The notes: a model not told the origin generated them from the sequence alone. Positions 17,638 through 27,686 are shown, counted from the stretch's first letter. The stretch: 64,000 nucleotides of DNA from Fulverythrobacter ferritrahens (GCF_020539485.1 NZ_JACDXU010000002.1:62001-126000); one strand, 5' to 3'. Numbers and translations: made by a program.

Positions 17638-18480
17638 TCAGTGCTTGGCCTTCTTCTCGGCCCAGATGTTCCGATAGGCGAGATAGGAGAGCACGGTTGC
17701 GAAGAGCAGGAAGCCCAGCACCGGCCAACCCGTTTGCTTGCGCTTGTCGAGGCTCGGTTCCGCAGTCCACACGAGGAATGCCGCAAGATCCTTCGACATG
17801 GCGTCGACCGTGTTGGGCGAACCATCGGCGAAAGTAACCTGGCCGTCAGTCAGCGGCGGAGCCATCGCGAGGTTGAGGTTCGCGAAATAGGGGTTGTAGT
17901 GCAGGCCTTCCGGCGTCTTGGCATCCGGGAAGCGCTCCAGCAGAGCCTTCGGCTGGCTGGTGAAGCCGGTCAGCAGCGAATAGACATAGGCGGGGCCTTC
18001 ATGGCGGGCCTTGGCCATCAGCGAAAGATCCGGCGGCACGGCGTTGTTGTTGGCCGCGCGGGCCGCAATGTCGTTCGGGTAGGGCGACGGGAAGTAATCC
18101 GTCGGCAGGCCCGGACGCGTGTTGGCTTCGCCGGTATTCGGGTCAACGCCCGGCACCTGCTTGCTGGCTGCAATCGCCTTCACTTCGGCTTCGTTATAGC
18201 CGAGCTGCTCAAGATCGCGGAAAGCAACATACTTCAGCGAGTGGCAGGCCGAACAGACTTCGCTGTAGACCTGGAAGCCGCGCTGGAGCTGCTGCTTGTC
18301 GAAACGGCCGAAGGGGCCGTCGCTGGCAAGATGCAGTTCCTTGGGCGTCTTGTGGAACGCGTGTTCCACGGTTTCCGCAGCCGGCTCGGTGATCGCGGTG
18401 TAGGCGCCGCTGACGAAGGCAGCGAGCGCGGACAGCACGAAGAACAGGCCGACGGCGACGGATGCGATGAGGCGGTTCAT
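17638..18480 (-). CDS. petC: Cytochrome c1 of the bc1 complex
   Basis: Heme c subunit of ubiquinol:cytochrome c oxidoreductase. 280 residues: N-terminal export/anchor segment (about residues 5-28), the heme site CSACH (C76, C79, H80), an axial Met in AMAPPL, and a C-terminal transmembrane anchor (VLGFLLFATVLSYLAYRNIW). Electrons pass from the Rieske protein to this heme and then to soluble or membrane cytochrome c. Third gene of petABC, 27 bases after petB. Confidence 0.97.
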   Translation of the reverse strand: MNRLIASVAVGLFFVLSALAAFVSGAYTAITEPAAETVEHAFHKTPKELHLASDGPFGRFDKQQLQRGFQVYSEVCSACHSLKYVAFRDLEQLGYNEAEVKAIAASKQVPGVDPNTGEANTRPGLPTDYFPSPYPNDIAARAANNNAVPPDLSLMAKARHEGPAYVYSLLTGFTSQPKALLERFPDAKTPEGLHYNPYFANLNLAMAPPLTDGQVTFADGSPNTVDAMSKDLAAFLVWTAEPSLDKRKQTGWPVLGFLLFATVLSYLAYRNIWAEKKAKH

Positions 18481-18507
18481 GTGTCGTTTTCCCTCGGGAC
18501 TGTTCGC

Positions 18508-19791
18508 TTAGCTCTTCGCCGCCAGCTTCGCTTCGTCATCCGAACCGAGCACCGCTTCCGTGATCGAGAAGGGCAGCGGCTTGGGCTTTTCCATCAGCGC
18601 GACAAGCGGAAGAACGACGAGGAAGTGGAGGAAGTAATAGGCCGTGGCGATCTGGCTGAGCATCACATAGGGCTCTTCCGCCGGGGCGCCGCCGCAATAG
18701 AACAGCACGGCCATCGTCGGGATCAGACCGAACCAGAAGAACTTCTTGAACATCGGGCGATAATGGCCCGAGCGCACCGGCGAGTTATCCAGCCAGGGCA
18801 GGAAGAACCACACCAGGATCGCCGCGAACATCGCCAGCACGCCCATCAGCTTGGCGGGAATGAAGAAGATGTCGAAGGTGAAGGCGCGCAGGATCGCGTA
18901 GAACGGCCAGAAGTACCATTCAGGAACGATATGCGCCGGCGTGGAGAGCGGGTTCGCCGGAATGTAATTGTCCGGGTGGCCCAGCTGGTTCGGCATGAAG
19001 AACAGGAAGGCGCAGTAGATCAGCAGGAACACGCCCAGCCCGAAACCGTCCTTCGCCGTATAATAGGGATGGAAGGGAACGGTATCGCTCTCGCTCTTCA
19101 CTTCCACGCCCGTGGGGTTCGACGAACCCGGGATGTGGAGCGCCCAGATGTGCAGGACCACGACGCCCGCAATCACGAAGGGCAGCAGGAAGTGCAGCGA
19201 GAAGAAGCGGTTCAGCGCGGCATTGTCCGGTGCGAAACCACCCAGCAGCCACTGCTGGATCGGCTCGCCCACGACCGGGATCGCGCCGAACAGGCCGGTA
19301 ATGACCTTGGCACCCCAGAAGCTCATCTGGCCCCAGGGCAGCACGTAACCCATGAAGGCGGTGGCCATCATGAGCAGGAAGATCACGACGCCCAGCAGCC
19401 AGATCATTTCGCGCGGCGCCTTGTAGGAGCCGAAATAGAAACCGCGGAAGATGTGCAGATAGACCACCACGAAGAAGGCCGAGGCCCCGTTCGCGTGGGC
19501 ATAACGCAGCATCCAGCCCCAGTTCACGTCACGCATGATGTGTTCGGTGGAGGCGAAGGCCACGCCGGCATTGGCGGCGTAATGCATCGCCAGGATCACG
19601 CCCGTGACGATCTGCAGCATGAGGCAGAAGCCGGCGAGAACGCCGAAATTCCACATGTAGTTGAGGTTGCGCGGAACCGGATAGCCGGCACCGACGGCAT
19701 TATAGACGAGACGCGGCAAAGGCAGCTTCTCGTCCATCCACTTCATCACGGGATGCGACGGGGTGTAATGGTTTGCCCAGGGAAAGCTCAT
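18508..19791 (-). CDS. petB: Cytochrome b of the bc1 complex
   Basis: 427 residues with eight or nine membrane helices. Binds two b-type hemes and has both ubiquinol (Qo) and ubiquinone (Qi) sites. Family sequence is clear: [33 protein letters not shown] (heme histidines), [15 protein letters not shown] and the Qo-site signature [15 protein letters not shown]. The length fits the fused b-type of bc1, not the split b6/IV form. AGAGAGA lies before the ATG. Co-transcribed with petA and petC. Confidence 0.97.
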   Translation of the reverse strand: MSFPWANHYTPSHPVMKWMDEKLPLPRLVYNAVGAGYPVPRNLNYMWNFGVLAGFCLMLQIVTGVILAMHYAANAGVAFASTEHIMRDVNWGWMLRYAHANGASAFFVVVYLHIFRGFYFGSYKAPREMIWLLGVVIFLLMMATAFMGYVLPWGQMSFWGAKVITGLFGAIPVVGEPIQQWLLGGFAPDNAALNRFFSLHFLLPFVIAGVVVLHIWALHIPGSSNPTGVEVKSESDTVPFHPYYTAKDGFGLGVFLLIYCAFLFFMPNQLGHPDNYIPANPLSTPAHIVPEWYFWPFYAILRAFTFDIFFIPAKLMGVLAMFAAILVWFFLPWLDNSPVRSGHYRPMFKKFFWFGLIPTMAVLFYCGGAPAEEPYVMLSQIATAYYFLHFLVVLPLVALMEKPKPLPFSITEAVLGSDDEAKLAAKS

Positions 19792-19808
19792 GATCTCTCT
19801 CTTTCGCC

Positions 19809-20384
19809 TCAGCCGATCTTCACGACAGTGTCGGAGGTGAATTCATATTCCGGAACTTCCAGATTCTTGGGAGCCGGACCTTTGCGGATGCGAGCCGCGG
19901 TATCGTAATGCGAACCGTGGCAAGGGCAGAAATACCCGCCGAACTCGCCCTTCACTTCGCCTTCGGCAGCGCCGAGCGGAACGCAGCCCAGATGGGTGCA
20001 GACACCCATGGTGACGAGCCAGTTTTCCTTGCCCGGCTTGGTGCGCTCTTCCAGCGTCTGGGGATCGCGCAGGCTGGCCGCGTCAACCGCGTTCGCCTCC
20101 TCGATTTCCTTTGCCGTGAGGTTACGGATGAAAAGCGGCTGCTTGCGGAAAATCGCCTTGATCGCCTGACCCGGCTGGATCGCGCTGAGATCGACCTCAG
20201 TCGAGCTTTCTGCCAGCACGTCCTTGGACGGAGCCATCTGGCTGATCAGGGGAACGAGCGTGGCGATACCGCCAACGCCAGCGGCGCCGACTGCCGCGAT
20301 ATTGATGAAGTCCCGGCGCCGGATGCCTTCACCTTCCGTCCCGGCGATCATTGCCGGGTCTGCGGTGCCAGTCGTATCTGCCAT
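19809..20384 (-). CDS. petA: Rieske iron-sulfur protein of the bc1 complex
   Basis: 191 residues. A twin-arginine-like N-terminus ([20 protein letters not shown]) leads into the membrane anchor, as usual for Tat-exported Rieske proteins. The 2Fe-2S ligands sit in CTHLGC and [12 protein letters not shown] 20384 (MADTTGTAD) is chosen; an in-frame start 33 codons upstream encodes a stretch unlike the family. First gene of petABC, separated by a 210-base region from pgeF. Confidence 0.97.
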   Translation of the reverse strand: MADTTGTADPAMIAGTEGEGIRRRDFINIAAVGAAGVGGIATLVPLISQMAPSKDVLAESSTEVDLSAIQPGQAIKAIFRKQPLFIRNLTAKEIEEANAVDAASLRDPQTLEERTKPGKENWLVTMGVCTHLGCVPLGAAEGEVKGEFGGYFCPCHGSHYDTAARIRKGPAPKNLEVPEYEFTSDTVVKIG

Positions 20385-20594
20385 CAACCTTGCCTTGCCT
20401 GTCGGCCGTACCGGCGGAACCTTTCCGCCGGCCAAGCCGGGAAAACCAACAAAAGTCGCGCGTTCAGGAAGCCCCCGCCGCAAGCTTTGGACACAAGTCT
20501 AGCGCCCGTTGCCAAAGCCGACTTGGGCGGGCTGATAGACGAGAGGAGTGCCTATGCCAACAGGCATTTTGGCGGTTTTGCGACCCTCTGCCGC

Positions 20595-21368
20595 CTAAGC
20601 CACGAAAGGCAGGCCGATCAGCGAGAATTGCCGCCCATAATTGGGCTCCGCGCGGTGGGTGGAACGGCGGAAGGAAAAGAAGCGATCTTCCTGCGCATAG
20701 GTATCGAGCGCCAGACCTTCCACCTTGCGGATACCCGCGGCCGCGAGCCGTGTGGCGATATAGGATTCGAGATCGAACTGGTAATGGCCAGCCCGGCCTG
20801 GAGCGAAAAATTCACCGTCTTGCGCGGTAAAACCGGCCCGGAAATCCTCACCCACCTCATAGCTGGCCTGCGCGATGCAAGGTCCGATGGCCGCGATAAT
20901 CCGTTCGCAGCGAGCCCCCAGCGTTTCCATCGCCTCGATCGTGGCTTCCGCCACGCCGCCCTGCGCGCCCCGCCAGCCGGCATGGGCCGCACCGATCACG
21001 CCTGCTTCACGATCCGCGAAGAGAATCGGGGCGCAATCGGCGGTCACAATGCCGATCAGCGTGCCGGGGCGGGCTGTGACGAGGGCATCGGCGGTAGGGC
21101 GATGATCGTCATCCCAGGGCTGTTCCACCGTTACGCAGATCGCCGAATGGACCTGATGGACCGCCACCAGCGGCGCGCCGGGCAGCACGGCATCGCCTGC
21201 GCGGCGGCGATTCTCCGCTACGGCAGCCGGATCGTCATCCGCGCCGAATCCGACATTGAGCCCCGCCACGAGCCCGGTGGATACGCCCCCCCTGCGCCCG
21301 AGAAAGCCGTGCGGAATATCCGCCAGAATCGCCGCGCGATTCACTTCCACGGATTGAGAATCAGCCAA
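20595..21368 (-). CDS. pgeF: Peptidoglycan editing factor PgeF (laccase-domain)
   Basis: 257 residues of the YfiH/PgeF family (multicopper-laccase-domain name; hydrolyses mis-incorporated L-Ser from peptidoglycan precursors in E. coli). Metal-binding residues are visible in QVHSA, TADCAPILF and AAHAGWRGAQGG. The start is a TTG at 21368 that overlaps the pepN stop by eight bases; a GTG six codons in is an alternative. Downstream of pepN, likely co-transcribed. Confidence 0.9.
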   Translation of the reverse strand: MADSQSVEVNRAAILADIPHGFLGRRGGVSTGLVAGLNVGFGADDDPAAVAENRRRAGDAVLPGAPLVAVHQVHSAICVTVEQPWDDDHRPTADALVTARPGTLIGIVTADCAPILFADREAGVIGAAHAGWRGAQGGVAEATIEAMETLGARCERIIAAIGPCIAQASYEVGEDFRAGFTAQDGEFFAPGRAGHYQFDLESYIATRLAAAGIRKVEGLALDTYAQEDRFFSFRRSTHRAEPNYGRQFSLIGLPFVA

Positions 21369-23994
21369 GGCTCTTGGTCACCTGCTCGAAAGTGTCCGCC
21401 GAGAGCTTCGGTGTGGCCGCGATCCGCTCCAGCTCACCGCGCATCATTTCCGCGCGCCGGGGCTCTATCCGGCGCCAGCGGCCCAGCGGCGGCACGAAGC
21501 GCGCCGCCGTCTGCGCATTGAGCGGATCGAGCGCGAGAATCAGGTCCGCGATCATGCGATAGCCCTCGCCATCCGCGGCGTGGAAAGCGTGAGGGTTCAC
21601 CGCAAAGCCCATATAGAGCGCGCGCACCCGATTGGGATTCTTGAGCGTGAAATCCTTGTGCTGCGCCAGCGCCTTCACGTGATCGAGCGCCTGCGGATGA
21701 AGCGATTGCGCCTGCAGCGAGAACCACTTGTCGATCACCAGCGCATTGCCTTCGTACCGGGCGTGGAAATCACCCAGTAATTCTTCGCGCAGAGGCGTGT
21801 CGAGCCCGGCGAGGACCATCAATGCGCCCTGGCGGTCCGTCATGTTGTCGGCTGCCCGATATTGCGCCGCCGCCAGTTCCGCGGCCTTTTCCGGCGCTGC
21901 TGCGGCGAGATAGACCAGCGCCTGCGTCTTCACCTTGCGAGCACCGCGCGCTGCCGCCTCCAGACTGTAGGGGATGGCCGAGGCCCGGGCATGGAGCGCG
22001 GAAAGTTCCGCCTCCAGCTGGGCACCAAGCCAGGCTTTCAGCCCTTCCCGCTCGCCATGAACAGCCGCCGGATCGGAAACCAGCATCTGTTCCGAGAGAT
22101 AGGTCTGGCTGGGCAGCAGCATGAGCTCACCCCGCATGAGGTCGTCCAGCGCGGGATCGATCAGCACGGCTTTGAGCGCCGCCGCGATCGCCTCCCGCCC
22201 CGCACTGCGCGCCGCATCGTCCAGCGTTCCGCCAAGAACAGCCGTGAGATGGCCAACGGTGAGTTCCTGCATCGCTTCGTAGCGGGCGAAGGGATCGTCA
22301 TCCCTGGCAGCAAGGAATACGAGGTCCTCGTGGCTCACCTCGCGCTCGATCGAAACGGGGGCCGAAAAGCCGCGATTGATCGACAGCACCGGAGGCTGGC
22401 TGAACCCGGCGAAGGAAATGCTGGCCTGCGCACCCTTGAGCACCACCAGTTCCTCACCGCAGTGGGTGCCGCTTGCGCGGTCAAACAGGGCAAGGCGTAG
22501 CGGAATCACCATGGGCTGCTTGGCCGGCTGCCCCGGCGTAACGGGCACGAGCTGGCTGAGGTGGAGAGTGGCGGTATCGCCAGCATGTTCCAGCCGCGCG
22601 GTTACCCGGGGGGTGCCTGCCTGCGAATACCACAGGCGAAACTGGGCAAGGTCCAGCCCGGTCCCATCTTCCATCGCCTTGATGAAATCCTCGCAGGTTG
22701 CGGCCTCGCCATCGTGGCGAGCGAAATAGAGATCGCTGCCCTGACGAAAACGTTCAGGCCCCGCCATGGTACGCATCATGCGGATGACTTCCGCGCCCTT
22801 GTTATAGACGGTGGCCGTGTAGAAATTGGAGATTTCCTGATAGGAATCCGGGCGGATCGGATGGGCGAGCGGGCCCGAATCCTCGGGGAACTGGGCAGCG
22901 CGCAGCACGCGCACATCCTCGATCCTCTTGACTGCCTCGGACCCCATGTCCTGGCTGAACAGCTGGTCGCGCAGCACGGTGAAGCCTTCCTTCAGGGAAA
23001 GCTGGAACCAGTCCCGACAGGTCACGCGATTGCCCGACCAATTATGGAAATATTCGTGGGCGATCACGCTTTCGATGCCATCGTAATCGGCGTCGGTCGC
23101 GGTTTCCGGGTCGGCCAGCACATAGCGCGTGTTGAAGACGTTGAGCCCCTTGTTCTCCATCGCCCCCATGTTGAAATCGCTCACCGCGACGATGTTGAAC
23201 AGATCGAGGTCATATTCGCGGCCGAAGGTCTGCTCGTCCCATTGCATGCTTTTGATGAGGGAGCGCATGGCATGGTCCGTCCGGTCGAGATCGCCGGGGC
23301 GCACCCAGATATTCAGTTCGACTTCACGCCCGCTGATGGTGGTGAAGCTGCCGCGATTGGCAACAAGATCGCCTGCTACCAGCGCGAAGAGATAGCAGGG
23401 CTTGGGCCAGGGATCGTGCCATTCGGCCCAGTGGGTGCCATCCGCATTCTCGCCTGAGGCTTCCCGATTGCCGTTGGAAAGCAACACGGGGAATGCGGCC
23501 TTCTCGCCTGTCATACGCACGCGGTACGTGCTGAGCACATCGGGTCGATCGGGGAAGAAGGTGATCCGGCGGAACCCTTCCGCCTCGCATTGGGTGCAGA
23601 GCATGCCATTGGAGGCATAGAGGCCCATGAGCTGGGTATTACGCGAAGGGTCGATCTCGGTGACGATCTCCAGAGTGTGGGCATCGCCCGGCAGATCGAC
23701 GAGCAGATCCCCCTTTTCCAGCCGCCAGCTGTTCAGCGCCTCGCCGTCCACCAGCACCTCCAGCGGGGTCAGCCCATCGCCATTGAGGCGGATCGTGCCA
23801 TCCTTCGCCGCCGCCGGATTAGCCTCGACCTTCAGCTCCGCGCGAATGCGCGTCTTTTCCAGCCCCAGTGCGAAATCGAGCGCGACTTCCGGCACCAGCC
23901 ATGCGGGCGCACGATAATTCTCGCGCAGGGTAACCGGGGGAGCGTGAGGGGTTTCGGCGGCGTCCGCCATCTCGGGATTGGTCACGATATCCAT
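21361..23994 (-). CDS. pepN: Aminopeptidase N (M1 family)
   Basis: Zinc metallopeptidase that removes N-terminal residues from peptides in the cytoplasm. 877 residues, the usual size of proteobacterial PepN. The substrate-binding loop MGAMENKGLNVFN and the catalytic HEYFHNWSG (HEXXH) with the downstream Glu in LKEGFTVLRDQLF are intact, followed by the C-terminal DUF3458 and helical domains. ATG 23994 gives MDIVTNPEMAD; an upstream TTG would add 12 residues including several cysteines. Divergent from the SDR gene; pgeF follows with overlap. Confidence 0.96.
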   Translation of the reverse strand: MDIVTNPEMADAAETPHAPPVTLRENYRAPAWLVPEVALDFALGLEKTRIRAELKVEANPAAAKDGTIRLNGDGLTPLEVLVDGEALNSWRLEKGDLLVDLPGDAHTLEIVTEIDPSRNTQLMGLYASNGMLCTQCEAEGFRRITFFPDRPDVLSTYRVRMTGEKAAFPVLLSNGNREASGENADGTHWAEWHDPWPKPCYLFALVAGDLVANRGSFTTISGREVELNIWVRPGDLDRTDHAMRSLIKSMQWDEQTFGREYDLDLFNIVAVSDFNMGAMENKGLNVFNTRYVLADPETATDADYDGIESVIAHEYFHNWSGNRVTCRDWFQLSLKEGFTVLRDQLFSQDMGSEAVKRIEDVRVLRAAQFPEDSGPLAHPIRPDSYQEISNFYTATVYNKGAEVIRMMRTMAGPERFRQGSDLYFARHDGEAATCEDFIKAMEDGTGLDLAQFRLWYSQAGTPRVTARLEHAGDTATLHLSQLVPVTPGQPAKQPMVIPLRLALFDRASGTHCGEELVVLKGAQASISFAGFSQPPVLSINRGFSAPVSIEREVSHEDLVFLAARDDDPFARYEAMQELTVGHLTAVLGGTLDDAARSAGREAIAAALKAVLIDPALDDLMRGELMLLPSQTYLSEQMLVSDPAAVHGEREGLKAWLGAQLEAELSALHARASAIPYSLEAAARGARKVKTQALVYLAAAAPEKAAELAAAQYRAADNMTDRQGALMVLAGLDTPLREELLGDFHARYEGNALVIDKWFSLQAQSLHPQALDHVKALAQHKDFTLKNPNRVRALYMGFAVNPHAFHAADGEGYRMIADLILALDPLNAQTAARFVPPLGRWRRIEPRRAEMMRGELERIAATPKLSADTFEQVTKSLG

Positions 23995-24046
23995 GCATTC
24001 GCACTTAAGTGCTTTGCAGGCCGCATCCAATGGCTAGATTGGGCCA

Positions 24047-24883
24047 ATGGCGCATTTCCTGATCTTCGGCCTTGGATATACGGCCAGCTTCATCGCCAGC
24101 AGCCTGCGCGCGCAGGGCTGGCAGGTCGATGCAACGGGCCGCCGGGGCAATATCGCCTTCGATGACGACCAGGCAGTGCATGACGCGCTGGATCTGGCAA
24201 GCCATGTGATCTCCTCCGTTCCCCCCGATCCGCAAAGCGGACTGGACCCTGTGCTGGAGCGCTATGGCGCGGCGCTGGCGGGCAGGTGGCTGGGCTATCT
24301 CTCCTCCACCGGCGTCTATGGCGATACCGGCGGGGCCTGGATCGACGAGGGCGCGAATATTGGCGGCGGCAGGCGCACCGCGCGGGCCGCAATTGACGCG
24401 CACTGGCTGGAAATGGGGGGCCATGTGTTCCGCCTTCCGGGCATTTACGGGCCGGGTCGCAGCGCGCTGGAACGGGTGCGGGACGGCAAGGCGCGGCGGA
24501 TTTCCGTGGCCGGCCAGGTGTTCAGCCGGGTGCATGTGGAAGACATTGCCAGCGGCGTGGTGAAGGCAGTGAACGCGCCTGCCGGGGCCTATAATCTGGC
24601 GGACGATTATCCTTGCCCGCAAAACGAAGTCATTGAAGAAGCCTGCCGACTGCTGGGCGTTCCCTCGCCGCCGATGGTGACGCTGGAGGAGGCCGGACTT
24701 AGCCCACAAGCCCTTGCTTTCTATACAGAAAATCGCCGTATTGCCAATGGCAAGGCCAAGCGGGTGCTGGACTGGAAACCTGCCTTCCCGACCTATCGGG
24801 AGGGGCTGCGCGCCCTTAATGCCAGCACCATTCCGAGCAGCGCCAGCACGGCCCCGGCAGCCGAAACCAGCGACCAGCGATAG
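24047..24883 (+). CDS. SDR-family NAD(P)-dependent epimerase/reductase
   Basis: 278 residues. Rossmann motif FGLGYTASFIA at the N-terminus; LSSTGVYGDTGGAWIDE is the active-site region with Tyr in the extended-SDR style; RLPGIYGPGR and VHVEDIAS follow. It is closest in style to the YeeZ-like atypical SDRs; the substrate is unknown. The natural domain ends near YREGLRAL; the last 19 or so residues overlap the 3' end of the convergent EamA gene by 91 bases and are Ser/Ala-rich, so the tail may be a later extension. Divergent from pepN, 52 bases apart. Confidence 0.85.
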   Translation: MAHFLIFGLGYTASFIASSLRAQGWQVDATGRRGNIAFDDDQAVHDALDLASHVISSVPPDPQSGLDPVLERYGAALAGRWLGYLSSTGVYGDTGGAWIDEGANIGGGRRTARAAIDAHWLEMGGHVFRLPGIYGPGRSALERVRDGKARRISVAGQVFSRVHVEDIASGVVKAVNAPAGAYNLADDYPCPQNEVIEEACRLLGVPSPPMVTLEEAGLSPQALAFYTENRRIANGKAKRVLDWKPAFPTYREGLRALNASTIPSSASTAPAAETSDQR

Positions 24884-25734
24884 CCTTCCGCAAGGGTGGA
24901 GATCAGCATGGCGACAATCGGCACGACCACGCCATTATAGGCCGCACGGCCCGGTCCCAATTCGCGGATCAGGGTGAAATAGAGCGGGAACGTCACCACC
25001 GATCCCATGATTCCCAGATAAAGGACTCCGGAGACATAGCGCGCGTCCAGCGGCAGCACGGGCGGACCTGCGAGCACCCAGGCAATGCCGAAATCGCCAA
25101 GGGCGCCCCACAGCAGCGCCCAGAACAGCATGGCGAGAATGGGCTGCCGCCGCGCGGTCTGCCCGGCCTGCATCACATTGGCCGCCGACGCCGCAAGAAT
25201 CGACGCACAGGCCAGCGCGATGCCTTTAGCAATCCCTCCGCTCGCCAGCCCGCCAGCCAGGGACGCGACCTGCGCTTCGTGCAGCAACAGCAGCCCGATC
25301 CCCGCCAGCGCCACCAGCGTTCCCGCCACGAAGCGCCCCGGCACCCTGATCCCCAGGAAAACGCGCCCCAACAGCGCATTGGGCAGCATCAGCATGGCGA
25401 ACATCACCGCGACGATGCCTGAAGTGAGATAGGCTTCCGCGCGATAGAGCAGGTTGAAATTGAGGCAGAACTGGGTGAGTCCGAAAAGCGCCGCCACGAC
25501 ATGCCCTTCCCGGCTCAGGCGGAAGCTTTGCCGACGCGCCAGCACCAGCACGCCCATGCCCATCGCCGCCACCGCGAATCGCCAGGTGACCGACCAACTG
25601 GCGGGTGCGGCATGAAGCTGGTCCTTGATGGCGAACCAGGTGCCGCCCCAGATCAGCGCGGTGAGCGTGAAGGGAATGATGATGGCGGGCCGCAGCAGCG
25701 ATTGCGCCGCGCCATCCGCATGCGAATCACTCAT
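24793..25734 (-). CDS. EamA/DMT-superfamily transporter
   Basis: 313 residues with ten predicted membrane segments in two EamA repeats (LTALIWGGTWFAIKDQL opens the first). DMT members export amino acids, metabolites or drugs; the substrate is not predictable. Start at ATG 25734, which overlaps the ltaE stop (ATGA), so translation is coupled to ltaE; this hints at export of an amino acid related to threonine/glycine metabolism (inference). Its C-terminal codons overlap the SDR gene tail on the other strand. Confidence 0.88.
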   Translation of the reverse strand: MSDSHADGAAQSLLRPAIIIPFTLTALIWGGTWFAIKDQLHAAPASWSVTWRFAVAAMGMGVLVLARRQSFRLSREGHVVAALFGLTQFCLNFNLLYRAEAYLTSGIVAVMFAMLMLPNALLGRVFLGIRVPGRFVAGTLVALAGIGLLLLHEAQVASLAGGLASGGIAKGIALACASILAASAANVMQAGQTARRQPILAMLFWALLWGALGDFGIAWVLAGPPVLPLDARYVSGVLYLGIMGSVVTFPLYFTLIRELGPGRAAYNGVVVPIVAMLISTLAEGYRWSLVSAAGAVLALLGMVLALRARSPSR

Positions 25735-26726
25735 AGGGAAGCAATCGCCCGTGCCAGCGCGGTGACATGTTCCGGCGGAGTATCCCAGGCTGCGACCATG
25801 CGCACGGCCTGATCGTCCCAATCGTAAAAGGCGAAACCCTGAGCCCGCAGCACGGCACGCTCCGCCCCGGTCATGCGCAGGAAAACTTCATTGCCCTCCA
25901 CCGGGTGCAGCAGGCGATCCGCCGCGCCGCTGGCCACTTCACGCGCCGCCGCATTGGCTGCGCGGGCGTTTTCCAGCCACAGGCCGTTTTCGATAAGCGC
26001 CAGAACCTGCGCGGCGAGGTAACGCCCCTTGGACTGCAAATGCCCCGCCCGCTTGCGGCGCCAGCGGGCAAGATCGGCCTGCTCCTGATCGAAGAACACA
26101 ATGGCTTCGGCATCCATCCCGCCATTCTTCACGCAGCCGAAGCTCAGCGCATCGACCGGCCCGGCCGATTCGGCGGGCCCGCAGTTCAGGAAAGCAGTGG
26201 CATTGGCAAAGCGCGCGCCGTCCATGTGCAGGCCAAGGCCATGCTCCTTCGCCAGCATGCCAATGGCCTCCAGCTCTTCCGGGCGATAAGCGCGGCCATA
26301 TTCGCTGGCCTGAGTGATGGAGATCGCCTGCGCCGGCACCTGATGCACGCCGCGGGTAATGCCTGCCAGCACCGCGCCGATTCCCTCCGGCGTCAGCTTT
26401 GCCCCTTCGCCATCGGCCAGCAGCAGCTTGGCGCCATGCAGGTAGAACCCCGGCGCGCCGCATTCGTCCATTTCGATATGCGCCTCGCGGTGGCAGATTA
26501 CTCCGCCATGGGGCTGCACCATGGTGGTAAGCGCCAGGCAATTGGCCGCCGTGCCCGTGGCGACCCAGATCGCAGCGACATCCCGCCCGAACAGCGCCGA
26601 AAACGCCTCGTCCATCCGCTGTGACAGGGCATCCCCATCATAGGGCCGGTCAGCCGAATCGGCCCCCTGCATCGCCGCCCAGACCGCCGGATGCACGCGC
26701 GCCGCATTGTCGGAAAGGAACTGCAT
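25731..26726 (-). CDS. ltaE: Threonine aldolase family PLP enzyme
   Basis: 331 residues. Cleaves threonine to glycine and acetaldehyde, or acts on a related beta-hydroxy amino acid. FLSDNAARVHPAVWAAM at the N-terminus, GTAANCLAL, HREAHIEMDECGA, LHMDGARFANA and the PLP-lysine region LSFGCVKNGGMDAEA match the family. ATG 26726 is chosen; the longer frame upstream adds 26 unconserved residues. Divergent from a small acetyltransferase and coupled to EamA. Confidence 0.87.
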   Translation of the reverse strand: MQFLSDNAARVHPAVWAAMQGADSADRPYDGDALSQRMDEAFSALFGRDVAAIWVATGTAANCLALTTMVQPHGGVICHREAHIEMDECGAPGFYLHGAKLLLADGEGAKLTPEGIGAVLAGITRGVHQVPAQAISITQASEYGRAYRPEELEAIGMLAKEHGLGLHMDGARFANATAFLNCGPAESAGPVDALSFGCVKNGGMDAEAIVFFDQEQADLARWRRKRAGHLQSKGRYLAAQVLALIENGLWLENARAANAAAREVASGAADRLLHPVEGNEVFLRMTGAERAVLRAQGFAFYDWDDQAVRMVAAWDTPPEHVTALARAIASL

Positions 26727-26791
26727 CGCCGCGCCATGGACCCGCGCCGTGCCTTGTGCAAGATTCCCCCCGCAGGCAGAAGGAGCATCCC

Positions 26792-27094
26792 ATGGAAGAC
26801 TCACCGAACATTGGGCCCATCACCCGTATCGATCATGGCGATCACGGCGAATATCGCGCCCATCCGGCGGACAGCCACTTCATCGGCCGCCTCACCTGGG
26901 TGCAGAAAGACGGCGTGCGCACGGCCGAACATACTCTGGTGCCCAAGGAAATCGGCGGGCGCGGCATTGCCGGGGAACTGGTGAAGGCCCTGATTGCCGA
27001 TGCACGCGAACAGGGTTTCCGCATCGATCCGGAATGTTCCTATGTCGCCGCGCAGTTCAAGCGGCACCCGGAATGGGCCGATTTGCGCGCCTGA
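26792..27094 (+). CDS. Small GNAT-like acetyltransferase (NATD1/YjdJ type)
   Basis: 100 residues, one short acetyl-CoA-binding domain with GGRGIAGELVKALIADAREQGFRIDPECSYVAAQFKRHPEW; this fits the Acetyltransf_CG family. AGGAG (26781-26785) lies 6 bases before ATG 26792; the longer open frame upstream is antisense to ltaE and has no conserved sequence. The substrate is not known for this family. Divergent from ltaE. Confidence 0.88.
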   Translation: MEDSPNIGPITRIDHGDHGEYRAHPADSHFIGRLTWVQKDGVRTAEHTLVPKEIGGRGIAGELVKALIADAREQGFRIDPECSYVAAQFKRHPEWADLRA

Positions 27095-27275
27095 CCGCAT
27101 CTCCTGACCGCAGCCCCTGCCCGCCTCCCGCCGACCCGCGCCGGAGTTGCGATGAGTGTCGGAACAGGGCCTCCGTTCTTCCCGTTGAGTGAACATGAGT
27201 GATGGCGGCGCAGCGGCCCCAGCCCGCACGCCACACATCAGCCATCGCCTTCAACACCAACGGAGAAGATGCGAC

Positions 27276-27686
27276 ATGAACCAGATGACCAACGACACGA
27301 TCGGCCAGCCCCTTTCGTCCGATGATCGCCGCACGGTGGAGCACGAGGAAACGCGCGACCTGATCTCATCCGACAAGGTCGATGGCACGGCCGTCTATTC
27401 GACCGATGGCGAAAAGCTGGGCCATGTCGATCACCTGATGATCGGCAAGCGCAGCGGACAGGTGAAATATGCGGTGATGAGCTTCGGCGGCTTCCTGGGC
27501 CTGGGTGAAAGCTATCACCCGATTCCCTGGGACGCGCTGGAATATGACACCGACCGGGACGGCTATGTCGTGGCGCTCGACAAGGAAAAGCTGCGCGACG
27601 CGCCCTATTACACCAGCGATGCCCCTCCGGTATTCGACGCGAATTACGGTGCCGGCCTCTATCGTTATTACGGCGTATTCTACTGA
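27276..27686 (+). CDS. PRC-barrel domain protein
   Basis: 136 residues. PRC-barrel domain starts around LISSDKVDGTAVYSTDGEKLGHVDHLMIGKRSGQVKYAVMSFGGFLG, followed by a tyrosine-rich C-terminus (PPVFDANYGAGLYRYYGVFY). PRC-barrel proteins serve as soluble scaffold or RNA-processing-related modules; a specific job is unknown. ATG 27276 is preceded by GGAGAAG; a start further upstream would encode a proline/histidine tail. Ends before a strong terminator. Confidence 0.88.
   Translation: MNQMTNDTIGQPLSSDDRRTVEHEETRDLISSDKVDGTAVYSTDGEKLGHVDHLMIGKRSGQVKYAVMSFGGFLGLGESYHPIPWDALEYDTDRDGYVVALDKEKLRDAPYYTSDAPPVFDANYGAGLYRYYGVFY

Noticed and set aside
17011-19908. 965-codon frame opposite apt and petABC
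   Set aside because: Sits entirely opposite four well-identified genes and has no domain or signal; high GC3 creates such openings.
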